Shown here piece after piece: positions 24,991 to 33,844 of a DNA stretch of 64,000 nt. Positions within the stretch are counted from its first letter, which is position 1. Each line of letters opens with the position of its first letter. A program made the position numbers and the translations under genes. Origin of the DNA: Chloroflexota bacterium (lineage in GTDB: Bacteria; Chloroflexota; UBA11872); contig JAPPNP010000043.1 of NCBI GenBank assembly GCA_028873795.1, forward strand, positions 80,941 through 144,940. The letters run 5' to 3'. A model generated the notes under the pieces. It made no database searches. It was not told where the DNA came from and saw only the letters and a program-made list of their open reading frames with translations.

Positions 24991-25961
24991 TCCGCGCCCG
25001 CCTCCGCCACCGCGACCGTGCGTGCGAACCATGGATCGCCGTCAGGGGCGGGCTCGGCACTGACGGCCATGCTGGTGGTGACCGACAAGACGGCGCCGTC
25101 GAATGGCGCGGTCACCTCTTGGACGGGCTCGCCGAAGTAATCCCAGATTTGACCGAGCGTTTCACCGGCGGCTACTTGCGCCCCCGGCGTGGTTGCCGGC
25201 ACCCAGAGCCCCGGCGAGTCGACCACGTGGCTCCAGATCGTCGGTCCGACGACACGCAGCGGCACCGAGCGCTCCATCACCACTCCGTCGATCACATCCA
25301 GGGCATCCAGCACGCGCAGCAGGTCCTCCACGAGGATCTCGGCGTGCCCGACGACGTCAGAAACGCCGCCGCCGCCCGAGACGATGAGTGCCGCCTGGCG
25401 TCCAGCCGCCAATCGGCCCGCCGCGCCCAATTCGATCGCCAGCGGGCCTTCCGGGTCCACGGCAACGCGCATGTCGGCTCCTGAAGCTACAGCGATGGCC
25501 AGGGACTCGAACTGCGAAGCCGCCGGAGGCACGGCAACCCAATGCGCGTGCAGTTCGGTCAACTCGCCGCCCCGCACATCGATGGACACGTCGGCGTCCG
25601 CGAGCGCTTCGGAAACGGCCTGCGCGATCCGGTCGCTGGCCGACGGCTCCGCGGCGGTCTCGGCGGCCGCGAACGCCCGGACCACCGCGCGGCCGTCAAG
25701 CGGACAGAAGCGAGCCGCGCGCTGATTGAACCCCGCCACGTCCGCCACCGGCACGATCCGCACCCGGCCCTTAGTCAAAAGCCCCGGCAGACGTTTGGCC
25801 AACATGCGGCACGCGGAGATTCCCGGATACGCCGTGCCCGCGAGTCCGCCGACGACGTTCACCACCGGTCCCGACGCCGCAGCCGAGATGTCAATAAGCG
25901 GGATTTCCGCCGACGGATGCTCGGGTACCGCAATCGCGCGTACCTCTCGCTTCGCGGTCAC
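24987..25961 (-). CDS. Aspartoacylase/desuccinylase-family paralogue lacking canonical zinc ligands
   Basis: A 324-residue protein recognisable by its overall AstE/AspA order: a first strand-turn PVVNVVGGLAGTAYPGIS where homologues have the His and Glu zinc ligands (GMHSGE in the neighbour), RVRIVPVADVAGFNQRA for the substrate segment, and a C-terminal lipoyl-like domain with GAQVAAGETLGQIWDYFG. Here the zinc His and Glu are gone, and the third ligand region reads ELTELHAHW. It is probably not an active zinc hydrolase and may be a partner subunit of the intact paralogue two genes downstream. It leads the overlapping three-gene operon. Confidence 0.7.
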   Translation of the reverse strand: MTAKREVRAIAVPEHPSAEIPLIDISAAASGPVVNVVGGLAGTAYPGISACRMLAKRLPGLLTKGRVRIVPVADVAGFNQRAARFCPLDGRAVVRAFAAAETAAEPSASDRIAQAVSEALADADVSIDVRGGELTELHAHWVAVPPAASQFESLAIAVASGADMRVAVDPEGPLAIELGAAGRLAAGRQAALIVSGGGGVSDVVGHAEILVEDLLRVLDALDVIDGVVMERSVPLRVVGPTIWSHVVDSPGLWVPATTPGAQVAAGETLGQIWDYFGEPVQEVTAPFDGAVLSVTTSMAVSAEPAPDGDPWFARTVAVAEAGAE

Positions 25962-26141
25962 GAATCAGGCGCTTGGCGCTGATGCATGGGACCAATCGAG
26001 CTCGAGCGACACGTAGCCCACGCGTTGTCCGGTCGGCGATGCCGGAGCATGGCGAACCCACCAGGATTGCAGCGCCGGAGTTTAGCACTCTGGCGAAATG
26101 GGCGATTCTGATCTGCAAACTGGAAACCATTTGAACCGCCA

Positions 26142-26292
26142 GTCAAGTCCGGCAGGACTTTCATAGCTTCATACTAAGACAACTTGACATTTATCCGCAT
26201 ATTGATTTCGATAGTTCTATTAGTGGTCAAGTCGAATCTGGCCGAATGCTATCATTCAGGTCGCCCGTGCATGGACACATATCAGGTCAAGA
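26142..26292. promoter_or_regulatory. AT-richer control region with repeated GTCAAGT boxes upstream of an SDR gene
   Basis: GTCAAGT occurs at 26142-26148 and 26226-26232, with its exact inverse ACTTGAC at 26182-26188, and GTCAAGA at 26286-26292 directly before the SDR start. The inverse copy overlaps a consensus -35 TTGACA (26184-26189). A small hairpin AAGTCC/GGACTT (26145-26160) overlaps the first box. The whole 25962-26293 gap holds no gene that I can support. It looks like a promoter with an operator array for the SDR gene; the -10 element is only weakly matched. Confidence 0.4.
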
Positions 26293-26293
26293 A

Positions 26294-27064
26294 ATGATCG
26301 CCCCTAGGCTCGCCGGCAAGGTAGCCATTGTCACCGGCGCGGCGTCCGGCATCGGGCGCGCCAGCGCCATCCGCTTCGCCCGTGAGCAAGCCAAGGTTGT
26401 GATCGCCGATATCAACTCCGGGGGCGGCGAAGAAACCGTCGACCTGATCAACCAAGACGGTGGCGAGGCGTCGTTCACATATTGCGACGTGTCGAACTCG
26501 GCAAATGTGCAGGCGCTCGTCGAGGGCGTCATGGCAGCCCACGGTCGCATCGACATCCTCTTCGCGAACGCGGCCTACCTGGACGAGTTATTCGCCGCGG
26601 CGGAAACCTCCGAGGAGGTCTGGGAGCGGCATATCGGCGTCACCCTGACCGGCGTCTTCCTGTGCTGCAGGTACGTCATTCCGCACATGATTCAAGCCGG
26701 CAGCGGGTCGATTCTCGCGACGTCATCGGTGGGCGGCTCGGTCGCCTTCGATCGTCAGGCCGCCTACTGCACCGCCAAGGCCGGCGTCGAGATGCTGATG
26801 AAGACCATCGCGCGCGACTACGGCCGTTCCGGAATCCGCGCCAACGCCATTGCCCCCGGCGCCGTATACACGCCGGTGATGGAGGACGTGAAGCGCCGCA
26901 ATCCCGACGGCTGGGACCAGGTGCTGCGTGACATGAGCCTGCTGGAGCGACTCTGGGCCGAGCCGGAAGACATCGCCGCCGCCGCCGCATATCTCGTCAG
27001 CGACGAGGCGGCGTTTGTCACCGGGACCGTGCTCACCGTCGACGGCGGCTGGACGGCCCACTAG
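26294..27064 (+). CDS. Short-chain dehydrogenase/reductase (SDR)
   Basis: A 256-residue classical SDR: VAIVTGAASGIGRASAIRFA cofactor motif, VVIADINSG (acid at the end of strand 2, favouring NAD), FANAAYL at the NNAG position, ATSSVGGSVAFD catalytic Ser, AAYCTAKAG Tyr-X3-Lys and a terminal DGGW. The product is a 3-oxoacyl reductase/polyol dehydrogenase-like enzyme of unknown substrate. ATG 26294 is preferred over 26246 because it begins directly at the family N terminus. The unusual upstream box array suggests dedicated regulation. Confidence 0.88.
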   Translation: MIAPRLAGKVAIVTGAASGIGRASAIRFAREQAKVVIADINSGGGEETVDLINQDGGEASFTYCDVSNSANVQALVEGVMAAHGRIDILFANAAYLDELFAAAETSEEVWERHIGVTLTGVFLCCRYVIPHMIQAGSGSILATSSVGGSVAFDRQAAYCTAKAGVEMLMKTIARDYGRSGIRANAIAPGAVYTPVMEDVKRRNPDGWDQVLRDMSLLERLWAEPEDIAAAAAYLVSDEAAFVTGTVLTVDGGWTAH

Positions 27065-27086
27065 CCCTCGTTCCGCGGGGCCACGG

Positions 27087-28049
27087 CTACGCCCGCTCGA
27101 GAAAGACTTGAATGACCCGTCCATCGGTTCGGACGGTGACGCTGCCGGCAAGGTCGGTGCGAAAGACGGCCGCGTCACGCGCACGCAGCCGGCGAAGTGC
27201 GCCGTCGCGCGGATGGTCGAAGGCGTTGTAGCGCCCGGCAGACACGACGGCGATTTGCGGCTCGACCGCGTCCAGGAACTCGGCAGTGGACGAGCTGTTC
27301 GACCCGTGGTGCGGAACCTTGAGCACGTCGGCGGACTTCAAGACGCCGGACTCCACGAGTTCTCGTTCGGCGGACGCCTCGATGTCGCCCGTCAAGAGGA
27401 TCGCCGACGTGCGGTAGGCCAGGTGCAGCACGACCGATCGATCGTTGTCGTCGTCCGGCCCAGGCTCGGGCGGATTGAGCACCGAGAGCTCGACCTGCGG
27501 GTGCCATGCGATCGAGTCACCGCGCTTGACGCGCCGCACCGCCACGCCAGCATCGCGGGCCAGGTCGAGCACCTCGCGCATCACGGGGTGGCTCAGGTCG
27601 CGATCGGCATGCACGACAGTCCCGACGGCGAACTCGCGCATGACGGTGGGCGCGCCGCCGATGTGGTCCCCGTCGGCGTGGGTGAGCACCAGGTAGTCGA
27701 GACGATCCACGCCCAGCCGCTGCAGCCGCGGCACGATATCGGCGCCGGCGGTGGGCGCATCGGGCCCGGCGTCGACCAGCATGGTCGCACCGTCCAGTCG
27801 CGTCAGCAGGGCGTCCCCCTGGCCGACATCCAGCGCGCGCAGCTCAAGCTCGCCAGCCGCGAGCGCCGGCATCGCGTCCCTATCCGGTTGAGCCCGGATC
27901 ACGCTGGCAACCACGATCAGCAGCGCCACCAGGAGCAAGAGCGCCGCCAGGCGCGGTCTCACAGCTGGACCTAGAGGTGGCAGGCCAGCCCGGCGCAAGC
28001 GCCGACCGATGGCGTCGATCCAAGCGGCGCAAAGGGCGATCAGTCGCAC
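27087..28049 (-). CDS. Stand-alone ComEC-like metallo-beta-lactamase-fold protein
   Basis: A 320-residue protein with one N-terminal membrane segment (LAALLLLVALLIVVASVI) followed by the metallo-beta-lactamase domain seen at the C terminus of ComEC: LRALDVGQGDALL, the HADGDHIGG metal motif, ILLTGDIEASAE, and LKVPHHGSNSS. In ComEC this domain accompanies the DNA-uptake channel; the competence membrane domain is absent here, so a direct role in DNA uptake is doubtful. Such stand-alone copies may be exported nucleases or phosphodiesterases. GTG 28049 is the only start before the frame closes and has no good Shine-Dalgarno. Confidence 0.8.
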   Translation of the reverse strand: MRLIALCAAWIDAIGRRLRRAGLPPLGPAVRPRLAALLLLVALLIVVASVIRAQPDRDAMPALAAGELELRALDVGQGDALLTRLDGATMLVDAGPDAPTAGADIVPRLQRLGVDRLDYLVLTHADGDHIGGAPTVMREFAVGTVVHADRDLSHPVMREVLDLARDAGVAVRRVKRGDSIAWHPQVELSVLNPPEPGPDDDNDRSVVLHLAYRTSAILLTGDIEASAERELVESGVLKSADVLKVPHHGSNSSSTAEFLDAVEPQIAVVSAGRYNAFDHPRDGALRRLRARDAAVFRTDLAGSVTVRTDGRVIQVFLERA

Positions 28050-28170
28050 GAGCGAGGGCGTTGCGGACTTCGTCCCGCTGCTAGCGGATCAGGACGCGCG
28101 TTGCGTGAAGCCGCGCCGCAATTTAAGCAGCAACGCCGATCCCGCCGTTTCGGACACCGGCCGCAGACGG

Positions 28171-29412
28171 TCAGAGCGGGCGGACGTGCCCATCGCCGCG
28201 GACGACCCACTTGTAGGTGGTCAACTCGCGCAAGCCCATCGGCCCGCGGGCGTGCAGCTTCTGGGTGCTGATGCCCACCTCGGCGCCCAGGCCAAACTCA
28301 CCGCCGTCCGTGAACTGCGTGGACGCGTTCACGTAAACCGCCGCCGCGTCCACCTCGTCGAGGAATCGCTCGGCATTGGTCAGCGATCGGGTCACGATCG
28401 CCTCCGAATGGCCCGATCCGTGCGTCTGGATGTGGTCCAACGCCTCGTCGATGCCGTCCACGACGACCACCGACATGCGCAGGTCCTGCCACTCGGTGTC
28501 GAGGTCGTCACCCGCGAGGTTCACGACCCGCGCCAGGCCGTCCAGCAGCAGTAGCGCCTCGGCGTCCGCGTGCATTTCCACGTTCTTGTCGGCCAGCGCT
28601 TGACCCACTGCCGGCAAGAACTCGGACGCCACGGTTCGGTCAACGAGCAGCGTGTCCAGCGCGTTACAAATCGATGGACGCCGTGTCTTGGCGTTGACCA
28701 CGACGCTCTCGGCCGCCGACAGATCGGCCCCGGCGTCGACATAGGTGTGGCACACGCCCCAGCCGGTCTCGATCACCGGCACGGAGGCGGTCTCGATCAC
28801 GAAGTCGATCAGCCCCTGGCCGCCGCGAGGCACCACGACGTCCACGCCATGGCGCGCCTGCAGCAACTCGCGCACCAGCTCCCGGTCGGGATTGGTGATG
28901 GCCTGGATGGCATCCGCCGTAACTCCCGCCGCCCTGAGCGCCCGGCGCGCCAATTGGACCAACGCTCCGGTGCTGTGCTGAGACTCACTGCCACCGCGCA
29001 GAATCACCGCGTTGCCGGCCTTGAGGCCCAAGGCCGAGATGTCGATGGCCACGTTTGGACGCGACTCGAAAACGGCCCCGATGACGCCGAGCGGCACACG
29101 CCGCCGGGCAACCTCCAGGCCATTGGGCAGCCGGCGCGCGTCAACGGATTCGCCCACGGGGTCCGGCAGGGCGACAACCGTCCCGAGCGCGTCGGCGATC
29201 CCGTCGATCCGCGCGGGCGTCAGCGTCAGGCGGTCGATGAAGGCGTCGCCGCGTCCCGCGGCGCGCGCCCGCGCGACGTCCTCGGCGTTGGCCGCCAGCA
29301 CGTCGGTCTGCTCGGCCCGGAGCGCCGCCGCCATCGCCTCCAACGCCTGGTTTTTGGCGTCGGCGTCCAACTTGGCGACCTCTCGCGCGGCACTCCGCGC
29401 GGCGTCCACCAA
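28171..29412 (-). CDS. proA: Gamma-glutamyl phosphate reductase
   Basis: A 413-residue aldehyde-dehydrogenase-fold enzyme, second step of proline synthesis from glutamate (gamma-glutamyl phosphate to glutamate semialdehyde with NADPH). Signatures: GVIGAVFESRPNVAIDISAL, AVILRGGSES, VVPRGGQGLIDFV, and KTRRPSICNALDTLLVD with the catalytic Cys. The length is standard. TTG 29412 aligns with the family start; the frame continues upstream without a better initiator up to the proB stop 72 bases away. It lies downstream of proB in the same direction, the usual arrangement. Confidence 0.94.
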   Translation of the reverse strand: MVDAARSAAREVAKLDADAKNQALEAMAAALRAEQTDVLAANAEDVARARAAGRGDAFIDRLTLTPARIDGIADALGTVVALPDPVGESVDARRLPNGLEVARRRVPLGVIGAVFESRPNVAIDISALGLKAGNAVILRGGSESQHSTGALVQLARRALRAAGVTADAIQAITNPDRELVRELLQARHGVDVVVPRGGQGLIDFVIETASVPVIETGWGVCHTYVDAGADLSAAESVVVNAKTRRPSICNALDTLLVDRTVASEFLPAVGQALADKNVEMHADAEALLLLDGLARVVNLAGDDLDTEWQDLRMSVVVVDGIDEALDHIQTHGSGHSEAIVTRSLTNAERFLDEVDAAAVYVNASTQFTDGGEFGLGAEVGISTQKLHARGPMGLRELTTYKWVVRGDGHVRPL

Positions 29413-29483
29413 GTCGCGGACGCTCGGGCGGACGGCGGTCGACGCGTCGATTGCGGCGTTGATGTCGGCCTCCTCGGTCGGAC

Positions 29484-30590
29484 TCAGGGACTGTCCAGCA
29501 AGACCAGGTTGTTGCGATGCACGGCTTCCGCGCCGTGCTCGTAGTCGAGGATCGAGGCAATCAGGTGCGACGGCCGACCCAAGATTCGAACCAAGTCGTG
29601 CGAGGCATAGTTTACAAGCCCACGGGCAAAGACCCGTTCGTCGGGGCCGGCCACCGCCACCACGTCGCCCCGGATAAAGTCGCCATCCACGGCGCAGATT
29701 CCGGCCGGCAGCAAGCTGCGCCCGGCATCGGTGAGGGCCCGTTTGGCGCCGCCGTCGACGCGCAGCGTGCCGCGCTCGGTCGCGGCCGAGCTGAGCCAGC
29801 GGGCTCGGCTCGTGCGGGTCACCTCACGCGGTGCGAATCGCGTGCCAATGCGCTCGCCGGCAGCCACGCGTGGAAGGACGTTGGGCTCATTCCCACCGGC
29901 GACGACGACTTCGATCCCGTCGAAGCTGGCGCTGCGAGCCGCCTCGACCTTCGACCGGACGCCGCCGGAGCCGCCGGCCCCGGTCGCTCCCGCCGCGCTG
30001 GCCAACACCTCGTCGGTGATCTCATGCCCGTCCCGAATCAACTCCGCGTCGGGGTGGCGACGAGGATCGCCGGTAAAGAGACCGTCGGTTGCCGTAAGCA
30101 GAATCAGCAAGTCGGCGTCGACCAGTTGCGCAATTAGGGCCGACAGCGGGTCGTTATCGCCAAACCGGAGCTCTTCGGTCGCGACCACGTCGTTTTCGTT
30201 GGCGATCGGCAGCACGCCCTGGTCCAGCAATCCGCTCAGGGCGTTGCGCGCATTGAGAAAGCCGTCCCGCGTGGTCAGGTCGGCGCGGGACATCAGCGTC
30301 TGAGCCACCGTGATGCCATGCCCGGCGAACACGGTGCCGTAGCGGGCGATGAGTGGCGCCTGGCCCACGGCCGCCAGGACCTGTCGAATGACGAGCTGAT
30401 TGCCCTGCAGCTGCAGCTTGGCGCGCCCGGACGCCACGGCGCCCGAGGATACGAGCACGACCTCCGAGCCGTGCTGCATGAGTGCCGCGATCTGGGCGGC
30501 GATTTGGTCGATGTAGGACTCGTTGAGGCCGGCCGCCGTCGTGAGCAGTTGCGTGCCGCATTTGACGACGATGCGCTTTCGACCAGCCAT
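29484..30590 (-). CDS. proB: Glutamate 5-kinase
   Basis: A 368-residue enzyme: an N-terminal amino-acid-kinase domain (RIVVKCGTQLL, VVLVSSGAVASGRAKL, IANENDVVATEE, FGDNDPLSALIA) and a C-terminal PUA domain (GDFIRGDVVAVAGPDE). It phosphorylates glutamate in the first, feedback-regulated step of proline synthesis. It starts at ATG 30590 with GAGAAAG upstream. The same frame runs on to 32213 as antisense of the EF-G-like gene, which is not coding. It diverges from that gene across a 123-bp gap holding a TATAAT box. Confidence 0.94.
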   Translation of the reverse strand: MAGRKRIVVKCGTQLLTTAAGLNESYIDQIAAQIAALMQHGSEVVLVSSGAVASGRAKLQLQGNQLVIRQVLAAVGQAPLIARYGTVFAGHGITVAQTLMSRADLTTRDGFLNARNALSGLLDQGVLPIANENDVVATEELRFGDNDPLSALIAQLVDADLLILLTATDGLFTGDPRRHPDAELIRDGHEITDEVLASAAGATGAGGSGGVRSKVEAARSASFDGIEVVVAGGNEPNVLPRVAAGERIGTRFAPREVTRTSRARWLSSAATERGTLRVDGGAKRALTDAGRSLLPAGICAVDGDFIRGDVVAVAGPDERVFARGLVNYASHDLVRILGRPSHLIASILDYEHGAEAVHRNNLVLLDSP

Positions 30591-30650
30591 GCTTTCTCGG
30601 GATCCAGATCCGGCGAGCCGCTCGGGTGCGTGATTGTAGGGACTCGCCGA

Positions 30651-30656
30651 TATAAT
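30651..30656 (+). promoter_or_regulatory. Consensus -10 element upstream of the EF-G-like gene
   Basis: A perfect TATAAT lies 57 bases before ATG 30714 in an otherwise GC-rich gap. The matching -35 is weak (GCGTGA at 17-bp spacing), so the promoter is plausible but not proven. It would serve the EF-G-like gene and divide it from divergent proB. Confidence 0.4.
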
Positions 30657-30713
30657 GGCGCTCCCCTGCGCCGCGCGCCTTGTGGCGTGCCCAGCCCGAA
30701 GGAACACACGCCC

Positions 30714-32777
30714 ATGGATCGGGACAACAGCGACGCGATCCGGAACGTGGTGTTCGTGGCGCACAGCGGCGCCGGCAAGACCTCGCTCACCGAGGCCATG
30801 GCCTACGTCACCGGTCAGACGTCGCGCCTCGGGCGGGTGGAAGACGGCAATACGATCTCCGACTTCGACCCCGACGAGGTGGAGCGGGGCATGTCCATCA
30901 ACCTTTCGGTCGTGCCGTGTCCCTGGCGCGGCGCCACCGTCAACGTCATCGATACGCCCGGATATCCGGACTTCATCGGCGACGTGGTCTCGGGGCTGCG
31001 CGCGGCGGATGCGGCGATTGTGGTGATCGACGCCACCGCCGGCATCCAGGTGGGCACCGAAATCGTGTGGCGCCTCGTCGATCGGCGGGACCGCCCGCGA
31101 CTTGTGGTCGTGAATCGCATGGACCGCGAAAACGTGAGCTGGGAAAACGTCGTCCAGGAACTGCGCGACAAGTTCGGCGCGGCCATCGCTCCCATTCAGA
31201 TCCCGCTGGGCGACGCGCCGGAGTTCGACGGTGTGGTCGATCTGCTCGACGGCACGGCCCGCGCCTTTACCGACGACGGCAGCGAGCCGATTCCCGTGCC
31301 GGATGCCCTGGCGGAAACGGTCGAGATCGCGCGCGAACAGCTGACGGACGCCGTGGCCGCCACCGACGACGAACTGCTCGAGAAATACCTGGAAGGCGAA
31401 GAGCTCGAGCGCGCCGATCTCGAGCGGGCGCTGCGGGAAGGCGTGCGCAGCGGCGAGGTCTATCCCGTCGTCTTCACCGCCGCCACGGCCACGCATGGTG
31501 CGCGGGAATTGCTCGATGCCATCACCGCTGTGCTCCCGGCGCCGTCGGACCTGCCCGTCGCTCCCACCGCAAACGGCGCGGCCATCGACTTCGCCGGCGA
31601 CGGACCGATCGTGGCCCAGGTCTTCAAGACCCTGGCCGACCCGTTCGTGGGCAAGGTCTCGCTGCTGCGCGTCTACACCGGGACGATCCCGGGAGACGTC
31701 GAGCTGCGCAACCAGACCAGCGGCAGAAACGAGCGGCTCTCGGGATTCCAATACCCGGTGGGCAAGGCCGGCGAGCAAGCGGGAGTCGTGGTGGCAGGGG
31801 ACATTGCCTTTGTCACCAAGCTGGACAACGTCGCCACCGGCGACACGCTGGTATCCGACGGCTCCGCGCACAAGATGGGCGCCCTGGATATGCCCACGCC
31901 CCTGTTCGAGGCCGCCATCTCGCCCGCGACCCAGGCGGACTTGGACAAGATGGGGCAGGTGCTCGCGCGGATCGCCGAAGAGGACCCGTCGCTGCAGGTG
32001 CGGCGCGACGACCAGACCGGCGAGACCATCCTGGCCGGACTGGGCGAGTCGCACGTGCACATCAGCCTGGAGCGCATCCGGCGCAAGTTCGGCGTAAACC
32101 TGCTGGCCGAAGTGCCGCGGGTGCCCTATCTCGAGACCATTCGCAAAACCGTGAACGCCCACGGGCGGCATAAGCGCCAATCCGGCGGCCGTGGACAGTT
32201 TGGCGACGTGCACATCGAGTTCTCACCCCGGGAGCGGGGCGCGGGCTTCGAGTTCGAGGACCGCATCAAGGGCGGCGCGATCCCCAGGCAGTACCTGCCG
32301 GCCGTCGAGAAGGGGCTGGTCGAGTGCTTCGTCAAGGGCGCGCTGGCGGGCTATCCCGTGGTGGACATCAAGGCGGCGGCGTTCGACGGGCAGTATCACG
32401 ACGTGGACTCGTCCGACGAGTCGTTCCGCAACGCCGCCCGGCTGGCGGTTGACGACGGCTACCACCAGGCCAGCCCGGTGATCCTGGAACCGATCGTCAA
32501 GCTGGCCATCGAAATCCCGGACCTCAACACAGGTGACGTGATCGGCGACATCAGCGCGCGGCGTGGGCACGTGCTGGGCATGAATCCGGCGGACTACGAC
32601 GGCGCCTCGATCGTCGAGGTCGAGGTGCCCAAGGCGGAGGTGCAGCGCTACGCCACCGACCTGCGCTCGATCACCCAGGGGCGGGGCCAGTTCACCAGCG
32701 AATTCGTCCGCTACCAGGAAGTGCCGCCGCACGTGCAAGATCGCCTCGTCGCCGACGCGGCCGCCGAGAACGGCTAG
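30714..32777 (+). CDS. EF-G2-type elongation-factor-G-like GTPase
   Basis: A 687-residue translational GTPase with all EF-G domains in order: G domain, domain II, III, IV (HKRQSGGRGQFGDVHIEF near 482) and V. The nucleotide motifs deviate from canonical EF-G: G1 is HSGAGKTSL at 17-25 rather than HIDAGKTTT, G3 is DTPGYPDF at 80-87 with Tyr84 in place of the catalytic His, and G4 is NRMD. These changes mark the EF-G2/EF-G-like subfamily, whose role in translation is not settled, rather than the translocase fusA. Start ATG 30714 has AAGGA upstream. It is followed after eight bases by an M42 peptidase. Confidence 0.9.
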   Translation: MDRDNSDAIRNVVFVAHSGAGKTSLTEAMAYVTGQTSRLGRVEDGNTISDFDPDEVERGMSINLSVVPCPWRGATVNVIDTPGYPDFIGDVVSGLRAADAAIVVIDATAGIQVGTEIVWRLVDRRDRPRLVVVNRMDRENVSWENVVQELRDKFGAAIAPIQIPLGDAPEFDGVVDLLDGTARAFTDDGSEPIPVPDALAETVEIAREQLTDAVAATDDELLEKYLEGEELERADLERALREGVRSGEVYPVVFTAATATHGARELLDAITAVLPAPSDLPVAPTANGAAIDFAGDGPIVAQVFKTLADPFVGKVSLLRVYTGTIPGDVELRNQTSGRNERLSGFQYPVGKAGEQAGVVVAGDIAFVTKLDNVATGDTLVSDGSAHKMGALDMPTPLFEAAISPATQADLDKMGQVLARIAEEDPSLQVRRDDQTGETILAGLGESHVHISLERIRRKFGVNLLAEVPRVPYLETIRKTVNAHGRHKRQSGGRGQFGDVHIEFSPRERGAGFEFEDRIKGGAIPRQYLPAVEKGLVECFVKGALAGYPVVDIKAAAFDGQYHDVDSSDESFRNAARLAVDDGYHQASPVILEPIVKLAIEIPDLNTGDVIGDISARRGHVLGMNPADYDGASIVEVEVPKAEVQRYATDLRSITQGRGQFTSEFVRYQEVPPHVQDRLVADAAAENG

Positions 32778-32785
32778 CGCGCCGG

Positions 32786-33844
32786 ATGGACGACGCGGGC
32801 CGCGAGTTCCTGCAGCGGCTGATCGACGCGCCGAGCCCGTCCGGCTACGAGCAGGCCGCACGCCGCGTCTGGCATGAGACGGTCGCCGACTATGCGGACG
32901 AGGTGCGCGGCGACGTGCACGGCAACGTGATCGCGACGCGAAATCCCGGCGGCAGCCCCAGGCTGATGTTCGCCGGCCACTGCGACGAGCTGGGCCTGCA
33001 GATCAACTACATCTCGGACAAGGGATTCCTCTACTTCAACACTATCGGCGGTCACGACCCAGGCCTGATCTCGGGACGGCGCGTGATCGTGCACACGCAG
33101 GACGGCCCGGTGCGCGGCGTGACCGGACAGCGGGCGGTGCACCTGACGCCTCGCGACGAACGCGGCAAAGAGCAAAAGGTCGAGAACATCTGGATCGACA
33201 TCGGCGTGAGCGACAAGGCCGAGGCCGAGTCGCTGGTGCGGGTGGGCGACGCCGTGACCTACGAGCTGGGCATGCAGCCGCTGCGCAATGGAGTGGCCGT
33301 GGCGCGGGCGTTCGACAACAAGGTCGGCGCGTGGGTCGTGGCCGAAGCCCTACGGCGCGTCGACGCCGAGAATTGTGCGGCGGAGGTGGTATCCGTGGCC
33401 ACGGTGCAGGAAGAGATTGGCCTGCGCGGCGCTATGACGAGCGCGTTTCGCATCGACCCGTTGGTCGGCGTGGCGGTGGACGTGACCCACGCCACCGATC
33501 ATCCCAACGTCAACAAGGTCACCGCCGGGGACATCAGCCTGGACGGCGGCCCTGTGATCACGCGCGGCGCGAACGTGAATCCGGTAGTCGAGCGGCTGCT
33601 CATGGAGAGCGCCGAGGCGCTGGGGATGAAGGTCCAGATAGAAGCCGAGCCCCGCGGCACGGGCACGGACGCCAACGCCATGCAGCTCTCGCGAGCCGGC
33701 GTCGCCACCGGCCTGGTGAGCGTGCCGCTGCGCTACATGCACACGCCGTCGGAAATCATCTCGCTCGAGGTGGCCAACCAGGCCGCCGATCTGCTGGCGG
33801 CATTCGCCGAGCGGCTGACGCCGGAGATGGACTTCACGCCGTAA
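32786..33844 (+). CDS. M42-family aminopeptidase (glutamyl aminopeptidase/endoglucanase-like)
   Basis: A 352-residue binuclear metallopeptidase with zinc ligands in order: MFAGHCDELGLQ (His, Asp), RAFDNKVGAW (bridging Asp), ATVQEEIGLRG (Glu pair), VDVTHATD (Asp) and YMHTPSEIISLE (His). M42 enzymes form large tetrahedral particles and trim peptides from proteasome-like proteolysis. It starts eight bases after the EF-G-like stop, so the two are probably co-transcribed. A dispersed hairpin repeat and an AT-richer block follow immediately. Confidence 0.92.
   Translation: MDDAGREFLQRLIDAPSPSGYEQAARRVWHETVADYADEVRGDVHGNVIATRNPGGSPRLMFAGHCDELGLQINYISDKGFLYFNTIGGHDPGLISGRRVIVHTQDGPVRGVTGQRAVHLTPRDERGKEQKVENIWIDIGVSDKAEAESLVRVGDAVTYELGMQPLRNGVAVARAFDNKVGAWVVAEALRRVDAENCAAEVVSVATVQEEIGLRGAMTSAFRIDPLVGVAVDVTHATDHPNVNKVTAGDISLDGGPVITRGANVNPVVERLLMESAEALGMKVQIEAEPRGTGTDANAMQLSRAGVATGLVSVPLRYMHTPSEIISLEVANQAADLLAAFAERLTPEMDFTP

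Noticed and set aside
28050-28170. Terminator after proA
   Set aside because: No stem followed by a T run on either strand in this gap.
30591-32213. Upstream extension of proB by over 500 codons
   Set aside because: Antisense to the EF-G-like gene; ProB homology begins at MAGRKRIVVKCG.
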